A stretch of DNA of 64,000 bases from Arenicola marina (lineage: Eukaryota; Annelida; Polychaeta; Arenicolidae): NCBI GenBank assembly GCA_964019135.1, contig OZ025252.1, forward strand, positions 46,908,959 to 46,972,958. Direction: 5' to 3'. The translations under genes were made by a program, and so were the position numbers. Shown piece after piece: positions 54,548 through 64,000 of this stretch. Under the pieces are notes generated by a model. It saw only the letters and a list, made by a program, of their open reading frames with translations, was not told where the DNA came from and searched no databases. Positions within the stretch are counted from its first letter, which is position 1, and the number at the start of each line of letters is the position of its first letter.

Positions 54548-56327
54548 GGATGATGACTTACCACTGGTAGAGACACTCTGTTGCCCTCAGCAAGTAGTTC
54601 CTTCGAGTGAGGAATTCCCTGGTTTATCGAGAGAAGAAATTATTGAGGCACAACTGAATGATCCGGATCTCACGGGCGTCATGGGTGTGTTGCAGAGAGC
54701 AACAGACGCCACGACTGAAGTCACTGATGTCGGACAGATATTGTTACGTGATCGAAGTCGCTTAGACATAGTAAATGGCTTGCTGTGTCGTCGACGTGTG
54801 ATTACGGGTGAGACGTTGTTGCAGTTGATTCTGCCAAAGGCAATGCGACAGACGGCCCTGAAAGGTTGTCACGATGCAATCGGACACCTTGGTCGAGACA
54901 GGACTATTGCGCTGCTCCAAGAGCGATTTTATTGGCCTGGTATGGCTGGAGAGGCTACAAATCATGTTGCCAAGTGCGGTCGATGCATTCGACGTAAGAG
55001 CCTGCCAAACCAGAGGTCGCCGCTGGTAAGCATACAGTCAAATGGTCCATTAGATCTGCTATGTATGGATTTTCTTAAACTGGAACCATCCAAAGGCGGA
55101 ATTGAGAATGTATTGATAATCACAGGCAACTTCACAAAGTATGCCCAAGCCTATCCATGTAAGAACCAAACAGCTCACACAACAGCGAAAGTGTTATATG
55201 AGAACTTCATTGTACATTACGGATTTCCTAGTCGCTTACATTCTGATCAAGGTCGTAATTTTGAATCTCAAACAATAGCCGCTTTATGCAAACTCGCGGG
55301 CATGAGAAAGTCACGCACCACACCTTACCACCCAAGTGGGAATGGTCAGTGTGAACGTTTTAATCGGACCTTGCTAGACATGATGGGAACACTGAATCCA
55401 GATCAGAAATCTGACTGGAAAAGTCACACAGCATCCCTAGTACACGCCTACAACGCAACAAAACACGAAACAACAGGCTTCACGCCGTTTTATTTGATGT
55501 TCGGACGACATCCTCGGTTACCAGTGGATATTCTCCTTGGGACCGATGATTTGCAAATCGACAATAAAGAAGACCACAAAACATACGTCGAAAAGATTCG
55601 CCAAAACCTTGAGACGGCATACAAACTAGCTTTCGAAAAGTCGAAAGTGAAAAAACAACATCAAAAGGCAAACTTTGACTTAAAGACTCGAGGCGCGACC
55701 GTTCACCAAGATGACCGGGTGTTAGTGCGAAATGTGGCCTTCAAAGGTACGCATAAACTGGCTGATCGCTGGTTAGAGCATGTGTTTGTGGTCCTGGCGC
55801 AGCCAGATCCGGACATACCCGTGTTTGAGGTCAGACGGGAAGATGGTCAAGGGCCAAAGCGAGTTTTACATCGAAACATATTACTGCCCATCAGCTGTAA
55901 TGATGAGGGTGTTAATGAGGAAAGGGAAAAGCGGAAACTAGAAACTGGTCTGTCGAGACGGAAGTCTGATACAGCCTTCGAGCGTCTGACGACATCCGAG
56001 AGTGAGGAGGAAGAAACCGTTCCGATTTCTAGACCTGTAGCTGCACCACGGCAAAGGCTTATCGCTGCACGTAGGGAAAGTCTCACTGTAAAAGTGACAC
56101 CCGTAGTCCCCGCAGTGGATGCAACGCTTGCACCGAGGCCTCCAGTTGAGACCCCTCCCATCCAGTCTGATGTGCCAGTCAATGACGTAGCTCAGAGACC
56201 AGACATCAATCGTGATGACGCTAGTGTGGCTCCTAACTGGAGTAACTCATCTGGCAGTGAATCTGAATTGGTTGAGGACGAACCTGTGCCTGTACCTGAA
56301 CCTCCACCTCGCAGGTCACAACGTTAG
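54548..56327 (+). pseudogene. Integrase and C-terminal region of gypsy copy 2
   Basis: It is continuous with pol after one frame change near 54541. The HHCC zinc-binding part is seen as H-DAIG-H-LGRDRTIALLQ, YWPGMAG and CGRCIRRK. The catalytic core has Asp in LLCMDFLKLE, Asp in LHSDQGRNFE and Glu in NGQCERFNRTL (D,D-35-E type). A Pro- and Glu-rich tail of about 150 residues follows and may serve in targeting. From ATG 54681 the frame is open for 548 codons. Integrase inserts the cDNA into chromosomes. Confidence 0.9.
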
Positions 56328-56605
56328 CGTCAACCACCGTCACGTTATGACCAAGAAACGTATATCATGATGCAGCAAGCGCATCACCGTAGAGTATCAA
56401 AACAAAACCTGTATTTGCGTCAGTGTTTGCAAGCCATCTTGCAAACTGATGATATGATTTAATTGTCTTTTTTGTTTACTGCAATTTGAATGGTTGATAT
56501 GTCTACAGGACGTTTGATAAATGGTTCTGTGTGAACTGATTGAGCGTTCCTTATTTTAGTTATTTGTTGGTATGAATGTTTGAATGTCGAGACGCCCTTC
56601 CTCGT

Positions 56606-56615
56606 AGAGGGGGAG
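56606..56615 (+). other. Polypurine tract
   Basis: AGAGGGGGAG lies just upstream of the second TGTGACC, in the position where plus-strand priming occurs. Confidence 0.75.
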
Positions 56616-56617
56616 TG

Positions 56618-56789
56618 TGTGACCGGTCAGGTCAACGCTAAATATAGTCACCAGAAAGTGTCATTTATCTAAATCTGTTCTTCGCGCATTGACGTAGTGC
56701 ACAAGCGCAGCTAGCTTTTTCGCGAAGAAAAGATTTAGATAAATGACACTTTCCGGTGACTATATTTAGCGTTGACCTGACCGGTCACA
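56618..56789. repeat. Rearranged 3' LTR: 172-bp palindrome
   Basis: After 110 bp matching the 5' LTR start, the sequence turns back. The last ~70 bp are the inverse of the LTR start, ending GACCTGACCGGTCACA. The arms are about 69 bp and differ at only two positions (CACCAGAAAG/CACCGGAAAG and CTGTTC/CTTTTC). The rest of a normal LTR is absent. Confidence 0.88.
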
Positions 56790-58811
56790 TAAGGATCCGA
56801 AATCTGACTTTGGACCTCAGAAGCAGATAGTGGTTCAAATCAATCCCGAGCAACAAGTTTTACCTCTTAGATTCCATGCCCAGTATACCTGCTTGTTTGT
56901 TTACATTCTATGTTCGACTACTTGTCGCCACAGACATGATCGCCGCCGCGGTCCATACCACGTGGGGGAGACACGTGGTCCGCAGCCCTTCTCGGACTCC
57001 TCGTCACCAGACCCGTGACCGCGATGTTGGCATACATGATTACTCCACCACCCTAGACCACATGCACACATATTTTCCGGTGTTTAGATTATATAGATAC
57101 ATTGCTAGATTTTATTATCACATAAAACCTTGACTGTCTTGCTTAGGCGTATATACCTGTATATATATATATATATATATATATGCATGTATATTTTTAA
57201 CGATCGAATGAAACGACAAAATGATAGTGTTTTACGTAGCAGCTTGTAATCAAGTTCATGTTGGTCCAATGTACTTTTATCAAACACTTCCTTTAAGCTC
57301 CAAGAATATTAGCGACCCAAAATATTAATTGGAATCTGGCATCTGTACATTATTCCTTGATCCTACGTAGCGTTTTTATCAATATATATATTCATGTATT
57401 CATCTAACCCAAAATACTTCAGATTAGACTCATACATTATTGTGTGTTTATTTCTCACTCTATTAAGAGTCAGACCGACACTACGGTCGTCATATTATTG
57501 ATCTTTCGTATTGTGACGCGAAATATGAAATGTACGTCCAAGATGGAGCACCGGTGGCTCGTTAACAAGATATGTCCCCATATATATGCGTTCAATTCGC
57601 CATTCCATCTTTAACTTAACCAATCACCAACTAAAAAGCGATGCATCAGTAGCATTATTGTATCTCTACTGTTATAAGCTCTAGCTGCAGTGGCGGATCC
57701 AGGAAGGTGGGAAGGCAATGGGGCACCTTTGAATTTTTTTTTTTTAAATAGTGGTGGGTGTTTCGTATTTGTTAGATGCGGTTCTCTTAATCCTTACTAT
57801 TCTACCCCGTCCCCCCACCATCCTGTGGTTCGGAGCGTATGGTGGTAGTGTAACTGCGTAATATATATCCATTATCATTAATCGGTTATGTTTTAATGTT
57901 AACGTATTGTGTCCGTTAGCATGCAAAAGTTAAAATAGTTAACTACCCTAGGTCTGCACAAAACGATACACGACATGATGATTTTATTATTTTACTACGC
58001 GTCTGGGCCCAAGGACAAGAATTAAGACCCGATAAACGCTTGTCAAACTGATGTAACAGAAAAGTAATTATTTATTTACACACAGACGGTATGTATAATG
58101 TATAAGGAACAGAATGAAACAAATGAAAGTGTTGCAGGCCGCCATTCGTACCACCGTTATACACACGACTTCGAGGAATAAAACACGTAGACGTGGCAGC
58201 GACATCTACGGGAATAGACCGTTCCAGATACCCCAGGCGACACCTATCGTCAAAAATACACACTGCGGTTCAAATAATTATATTCCAGAAACTTTGTCAT
58301 GAATGTCAGTGGTCATTTTGGATGCATTTTTTAACCAAATACTTCTCTCTCAATGACCGCAAAATCGTGCACTTTTTTCTCGCTCTTTAAATCCTCTCTA
58401 CGTCATTGGCGGCACACACCCACCACAGAAGTAATGTGCCCCCCCCCCCCACTCCACCCCACCCTCGCACGGGATGTTACCATCTCGCACGGAAGGCGCT
58501 CACCCTCTTTCATATGGACCGCCAACTCCAAGCGGGGAGCCTTACCAAACATGCCACGTTTGTGAACACCATTAAACCGCGTTATGACCGTTTCAGTACG
58601 TACTCTCAACGTACGTCATAACGTCTCGCTGCATTAATAACAGAGCTCCTCCAATTCATTTTTGCACGAACGTATAAGCACGGCTTCTGTTCAGCTTGCG
58701 ATGTAAATACTGTAATGTACGTATGTTTATATGAAAGAAAGTCTGTAGAAAATCTACACTTAATGCAGCTCCCTTGTCTCTACGCGATCCTGTTCCCCAG
58801 ATAGCTCGGCG
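56790..58811. other. Intergenic, no gene recognised
   Basis: It contains a (TA)n microsatellite (57158-57184), a CACGTG-containing palindrome near 56957, a lone hAT-type GGCGGATCCAGGAAGG at 57693 and a block near 58370-58450 that resembles 8255-8330 (TTTAAATCCTCT / CACACCCACCAC), a dispersed repeat. Confidence 0.45.
57158..57184. repeat. (TA)n microsatellite
   Basis: About 13 uninterrupted TA units. Confidence 0.9.
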
Positions 58812-59065
58812 GGGCGCGATAGCTCAGTGGGCTGGAGTCCTCGCATTGTGTGCTCTGGCCACCTGAGAGCCTAGCGACACGCGGATAGGTGGTTCAAGCC
58901 CCGCTGAGGCCATGTCTGTGTGGTCGCAGGATAAAGATCCCATGTCTTTCTTCGTAAAGAGTAGGGGGTTACCCCCGGGGACATAGCTCCACTCTCCCTT
59001 CCTTCTCCCATTGACGCGATATGGCCAAAAGTGGTTAAAACGTCCTGAATAACCAACCAACGATC
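58812..59065 (+). mobile_element. tRNA-derived SINE, copy 1
   Basis: The head has RNA polymerase III boxes: A-box TAGCTCAGTGGG at about 58820 and B-box GGTTCAAGCC at 58891-58900. The shared body TGTGTGGTCGCAGGATAAAG and CCCATGTCTTTCTTCGTAAA follows, with an AACCAACCAAC tail. CCAGATAG occurs just before (58797) and after (59067), a possible target duplication. It is about 77% to 90% like copy 2 by eye. Confidence 0.85.
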
Positions 59066-61026
59066 ACCAGATAGAGACCCGGTTCGTCTTTAATTCGATT
59101 AAAGGAGAAGTTAAGACCAGCGATGAATGATTTTACATTGAAATTATGAAACAAAAGGAGTTTATCCACAGAAGGACATTTTTAAAATTAATTGCATGCT
59201 AACCGCTGTCCCAGTCATAGATGTAGCGCATTGCACCTGATGATGACGTCACGATAGCGGTCCGATTTTTGTCACCTCGCCTGCCCGCTGCTGTAGCCCG
59301 TCACCTGGTCTACAGTATTTGACTCATGAGTTCAAACACAACTCACCGGCCGTCAATCGTATTAGCTGCCAGGGTTTTAAGATATATGGTTTATGTTATC
59401 ACGATTAAACGGTTGTTCCGGATCGTGTAACGTGAGAACAAAGGTCTCCGTGGCGCTCCCATTTACGAAATGGGCCTGCATGTCATAAGTGAAACCATGT
59501 TCCTAACATAAGTTTAGATGGTTAGTCAGTAAATACTCCAAGACACGTTACCCAGTGTGGTGAATGCCGCAGACATTAATCATGTTAAACCGTTCACGGC
59601 TGCAAAATACACTATTTGATCACTTGGGTACAAAACTACATATGCACGTTCCACAGATCATCAAGCTAGAAACCTCTCCATTACTGCTGGCCTGTATTTA
59701 CATGCACAGGTGCGCCATCACCCGCTCCTGTGACGTAGTGACCCGCGTAAGGTCTTTCATTTTGATTGGTTGATAGAAGGCCAAGAGGAATCAAATGTCT
59801 TTAAAGGTGTTTATGTCTTGATGGGAGAAACTATTTTTTTCTAATATCCTAATTGCCGTGTTTGTGTTAATGTATTACCACAATCTATTTTATGTTTTTA
59901 ACGCATCAAGGAAACAAATATTTAAAAAAGGCTGGGGTAGTGTGAAGATTTTGACGTTTTTTGTTATTGATGTATGTATGACGGCTCACTCTGCTTGTTT
60001 TATAATATTCTCCAACAGGTAATCCCTTTCCAGCCATAAATACCTGTAGCATTTTAGAAGCTGAATCTTGTTTTGGATTGTTGTGCTGCCGGCGTGTGCT
60101 TGTGGAAAAAGTACAGTGAACGAGTGAATTAAATGGTAATGCCTGAAGGTTTTTGAATATCCCCCAACGATGTAAATATGTTCTAATGTAGTGTGACTCT
60201 TCTGTGGTTCTATATGATATGGTGGTTTCTGTATGATATGTCGCCTTACAACATAACTGTAATTAGTGATTGAAGAACAGAGATGGATGGGCGATTTGGT
60301 TCTGTGTGCTGTTCGAAGGGCGAGGATAGTCTTTTGTCAATAGTATTGACAAAACAGTATTTGATAGCCTGGCCTAGTTTCTGTTGTTTAGATTACGTTA
60401 ATCATTCGTTGTTAGCTTGAGGCGCAGCACAGTTCATTGGTTTTTCCATCAGCTTATTTTTTTTTATTGCAGTTTGAACCATACATAGGTAACATACATA
60501 CGAGCAACCATAATATCCATAGAGTACATACATAGCCATTGTCGGGAATAAATGAGTGTGTATCAAATGCTGGACTTTGAATCACTCAGTAGCGTGTGGA
60601 CTACAGCTACGCGGCGTTAACACCCATTGATCTGCGACGCCACTGTGCGAGTAAACCTGTACTCGGCATTAATCTCCAAGGAATGATGCAGCAGTAGTCT
60701 GGTAGTCACTCGACGTAACACAATCTATAGGTCAGCATATCAGCTTCCCTGATATCCCCCTACCTCGCACTAGTTCTACAGCGGTAAGCTAGGAAACATT
60801 GCACGCAGGGTCTATATGAAGCCATAAAATAAGTGTTATATAACATGCCACTCATGCCGTGATAATTACCATTCAACCTTCAACAATGTACTCGATCTCC
60901 CGGCACAGGGGTTCCGATTACGCTATAGTTCCTCTGCCCCACGTCAAATTTGATCATTTTTTTTTAACAGTCAGTTCATGTTTTCGAGTTCCATCGAGGT
61001 CAAAGGAGTAAAGCGCTTTTTAATTC

Positions 61027-61128
61027 GACCCCGCGTTATTTTGTTTGTATAATGCGACAACGGAATGTCTACATTTTTTCTAATTCTGTTGTTTAAGTTA
61101 AAAAAATATTGCAAAATAACGCGGGGTC
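61027..61128. repeat. Perfect 17-bp inverted repeat with 68-nt loop
   Basis: GACCCCGCGTTATTTTG at 61027-61043 is exactly complementary to CAAAATAACGCGGGGTC at 61112-61128. Confidence 0.9.
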
Positions 61129-61289
61129 AAAGAGCTTTGGCACGCTTTCTCCAGGACCTCTGGCAGACCGTTTTCGCGTCACTCCAGCCACTTATCTTCC
61201 AGAGAACAGTTGGTTTAGTTAATTATCTGACACATCTTGCGAAAAGTGACTAAGCACAGCGGGTGAAGGAGCATCCTCTAATATATTTT

Positions 61290-61322
<33 letters not shown>

Positions 61323-61807
61323 CGGGTTCTAACGTTGTAGCCATATCATTATTTGCAGGGGCGTAGCCAGAGACTGGAGCGAGTGTACGATACACAAGAA
61401 ATGACTAAACATCCTCGAACAGGGTTGCACATACCGGAACATCCCAATACGTACGCACGTGCGTACGTGCGTACGACTGGTTACGCTCATGATTTGGGGC
61501 TTGGCAAGTGAGATGCCCCCACCCCTGTTCCCCCGATTCCGATTGGCATGTGTATGGCTTTTCATTTTCCGCCTGGTAATGACCGCCGTGTGATACGATG
61601 TCGTGCCCCCCCCCCCCCTGGAGGTTCACATTGACTAGTGCATTAGTTGGCCGGTAGTTCTTTTATTTTAGCGCAAACTGCTGCTTTCCTAAGGCTGCCG
61701 ATCTTGCGTCCAATCCTATAAAATGAACCAGGCAATGAGCAGAACTAATGGCTTGTTACAAGTTTATAAGTACGTTAAAGAACTCTCTGTCGTGCATTCC
61801 CCAACTA

Positions 61808-62072
61808 AAAGGGCCCCAGAGGGGCTTTTTCGACACGGCGACACGGCGATTTCTAAAATCGACAACGCGACATTGGGGTTGTCTTAGAATCGACATGCGA
61901 CATAAGACTTAGCGACACGCGACATGGAACTTTTCTTAAAATCGACACGCGACATGGACCTTTTCTTAAAATCGACACGCGACATGGACCTTTTCTTAAA
62001 ATCTACACGCGAAGTGGACCTTTTGTTAAAATCGACACGCGACATGGCTACCCCCCCTCAGGGGCCCTACTA
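61808..62072. repeat. Short element with ~29-bp tandem repeats
   Basis: AAAATCGACACGCGACATGG and its variants with CCTTTTCTT occur about six times. The block is flanked by AGGGCCCCAGAGGGGC on the left and CCCCTCAGGGGCCCT on the right, imperfect inverted ends, so it may be a miniature transposon with an internal array. Confidence 0.75.
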
Positions 62073-62790
62073 AAGCACTCGACGTCTCGTCTCGCGTCTC
62101 GTGCTTTCTTTTGTTTATTTAGGCGAATGCGCTCCAGCTGGTTCTTTAACTAGTACGTAAATGGTCACTATTAAATCAGGTCAGGGGGGGGGGGGTTGGC
62201 TCGAAAGAGATAGGGGGTGGGGGTGGGCGCTGGTTGGCTCTCGCCCGCTGAGCAATGAAGGGGGGGGGGATTTATAGCGGTTCGCAGGCCGGGTGATGTG
62301 TCTGGGTCGCTGGGCTGGCTGGCATACTAGAGTGTCTGACTTGTTATGTCTCGGAAGCCGCTCGCCGGAAGAGGGGAGGGAAGGTGGGTATGGGCAGGCG
62401 GGCCATTAACAGAAGCCAGAGGGAAGTGAGAAGTGGCGTTTGATATTATCGACCGCGAAACTTGTGACTGTGATTGCTTTCAGTTCTGACGGGATTGGCA
62501 ACAGAGCGGCAATGGCTTTGGGGCTTCCACAGTAGGGGCGCGTGCGCTGGTGTCTTAAGATACAAGTATAACACCCTGAAGAGAACGGACACAGACACAG
62601 ACAGAATCTGGATAATGAGTTTGATGACTTGGCATAGAGAGATCTTTCTCACTTCCCCCTTTCTATACTGATATTATAGTGAGTCATGTGGCAAGCAATA
62701 GACTCAACCAGACAGGAAACAGAGAGTGTTTGTAGACATAACAAATTCACTCCCCCCCCCCCGCCCCCTCCGCCCGCCCATCAACCGGGG

Positions 62791-63042
62791 CCGGCGCGAC
62801 AGCTCAGTGGGCTAGGACGCTCGCATTGAGTGCTCTGGTCACCTGAGAGCCTAACGGCACGTGGGTTGGTGGTTCGAGCCCTGCTGTGGCCATGTCTGTG
62901 TGGTCGCAGGATAAAGATCCCATGTCTTTCTTCGTAAAGAGTAGGAGGTTACCCCCGGGGACATGGCTCCACTCTCCCTTTCTTCTCTCATTGACACGAT
63001 ATGACCGAAAGTGGTCAAAGCGTCTTGAAACAACCAGCCAGG
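62791..63042 (+). mobile_element. tRNA-derived SINE, copy 2
   Basis: Same family as 58812-59065. The A-box is CAGCTCAGTGGG (62800), the B-box GGTTCGAGCC (62871-62880), followed by the same body and a CAACCAGCC tail. Its B-box matches the Pol III consensus (GGTTCGANNCC) better than copy 1. Confidence 0.85.
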
Positions 63043-64000
63043 GTGGAGGGTGAAAAGGCATGGGGGTAGTAGACATAAGTTTGATTTTTTTTTCTAAATC
63101 CCCCGCAAGGGTCAAGTCGTCCTGTTTATCCTCCATGAAAACAACTCCCCCTGAAAAGCAGTATTATTGTATCAAAGATTTTACTTTAAAATGGATCATT
63201 CATTTATGTCGGACATATATATCTCTCTATATATATATGGTACCTTTAGTAGAAATGGCATGACCAATGTCATACTGTTTCTCGTTCATTAGCGGCACCG
63301 GATATATATGCCATCGAAAACTGTCGAATTTCCATATATTTTTGCTTTCCAATCTAATACACCCCCACCCCTCTCCGCCTGGAGCTTAACGGTGACAATT
63401 CATTGTCTTGAATATCTAACAGTATCAGACCAGCTAGTTATGCTCAGCTCAGCTCGGCTCGATTGATTACACCGTGACATATTTTAAAAAAAATTGTCGT
63501 TATCCAGATATAATGCACAGTTTTTCCGTTCTTTATTTAAATAAAGAACACGTTAATGAAACACGGCTGGGTATGTTTTCCGACTCATTCTTTCATATCA
63601 TGAACACTTAAGACAAAGGCGTGACGTCACACAATTGTTTTAAAGCAGGAGAGAAAGTCCCTTGTGCCACACACCAGGGCCACACATCATATGCACTAGC
63701 CGTCCGCGCGCAAGCTTGCAGGTCTAGCCTGGTTCTCGGGCAAGCTTGCACGCATAGCCTCGTTCTCGCATGGGAATTCTCAGCATGTGCATAAGGCCAA
63801 TGCGATCAGGAATGGATTAGAAGTGGGTAAAAAATATAACATGTTAATGGGATGAAATACAAAATGACCAGTTGCAGTGACACTTGACGCTTTGTGGGCG
63901 GTGAAGCGTATAGCGGTGAAGCGCGAAGCGTCGGCGCGGTAATTCTGCATAGTGCCATTACTACCACCAGCCACTCCACCGACAAATGCTGTAATACTTC
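63043..64000. other. Intergenic, no gene recognised
   Basis: A (TA)n tract is near 63218-63239, and GCAAGCTTGCA palindromes recur at 63710 and 63740. No coding similarity is seen. Confidence 0.45.

Larger units (their letters stand above)
47103..56789 (+). mobile_element. Ty3/gypsy LTR retrotransposon, copy 2
   Basis: The parts occur in the expected order: 5' LTR (47103-47452), primer-binding site from 47457, leader, gag (50937-52172), protease, reverse transcriptase and RNase H (52154-54541), integrase (to 56327), polypurine tract (56606-56615) and the start of the 3' LTR (56618). RT before integrase is the Ty3/gypsy order. The leader is interrupted by a 2-kb DNA transposon (47604-49613). 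The coding part carries two nonsense codons and at least three frameshifts, and the 3' LTR is replaced by a palindrome, so it is not autonomous. Confidence 0.92.
59066..62790. other. Intergenic, no gene recognised
   Basis: It contains a 17-bp inverted repeat (61027-61128), a GTGTGTGTG/G run (61293-61322), CGTACGTGCG alternating sequence (61450-61480) and a small tandem element (61808-62072). A C-rich run is at 62752-62766. No coding similarity is seen. Confidence 0.45.

Noticed and set aside
58812-58905. tRNA gene
   Set aside because: A- and B-boxes are present but the cloverleaf is imperfect and a conserved non-tRNA body follows. The same unit recurs at 62791, so it is a SINE.

Overview
This window is animal (metazoan) genomic DNA, most likely from a marine invertebrate. 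It shows short exons separated by long introns with GT-AG junctions, extracellular modular domains (SRCR, EGF, GCC2/GCC3, IPT), tRNA-derived SINEs, a Ty3/gypsy retrotransposon, LINEs with a PHD-like finger, Tigger/pogo and hAT-like DNA elements, and many minisatellites. Expanded SRCR receptor families are well known in amphioxus, sea urchins and hemichordates, so a deuterostome is plausible. The sequence alone does not prove the species.

The main gene lies on the + strand from about 5068 to 40500. I hand-spliced 26 coding exons using GT-AG sites and reading phase. They join without any stop into 5,799 nt (1,932 codons plus a stop). The product is a predicted type I membrane receptor. In order it has a signal peptide, seven SRCR domains (each split over a ~112-nt and a ~212-nt exon, phases 1-2-1), a ~545-residue Thr/Met/Asp repeat stalk, an EGF domain, a GCC2/GCC3-like Cys module, an EGF, a calcium-binding EGF, a plexin-like IPT region, one transmembrane helix and a ~75-residue tail. 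The tail carries an ITIM-like motif (I-D-Y-I-R-L). A tail-to-tail relic of a paralogue at 45696-46046 (minus strand) keeps the same tail signature (V-D-Y-I-P-L) but has an in-frame TAG before the membrane segment. A lone EGF-like exon fragment lies at 46479.

The introns and flanks are crowded with mobile DNA. At 263-4405 (minus) lies a truncated Ty3/gypsy copy. At 6045-9005 an intron holds inverted-repeat arms with a THAP-domain fragment and a LINE piece. At 16085-20870 the SRCR5 intron holds a nested palindromic structure built from TACCATGG and GGCTATGGCTC repeats. At 29411-30144 a Tigger/pogo-like element ends 24 bp before an IPT exon. At 33790-37150 lies an almost intact LINE. After the stop codon there is a ~32-bp minisatellite inside the probable 3' UTR, ending near AATAAA at 40476.

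Downstream, 41928-45252 is a 3.3-kb segment bounded by inverted TACCCAGCTAACA termini and containing a G-rich minisatellite. A more complete Ty3/gypsy element (47103-56789) has a 350-bp 5' LTR, primer-binding site, gag, a TTTAAAC frameshift site, pol and integrase. A 2-kb DNA transposon is inserted in its leader, and its 3' LTR is replaced by a 172-bp palindrome. From 56790 to the end I see no gene. That region holds two SINE copies, small tandem and inverted repeats, and simple-sequence tracts.
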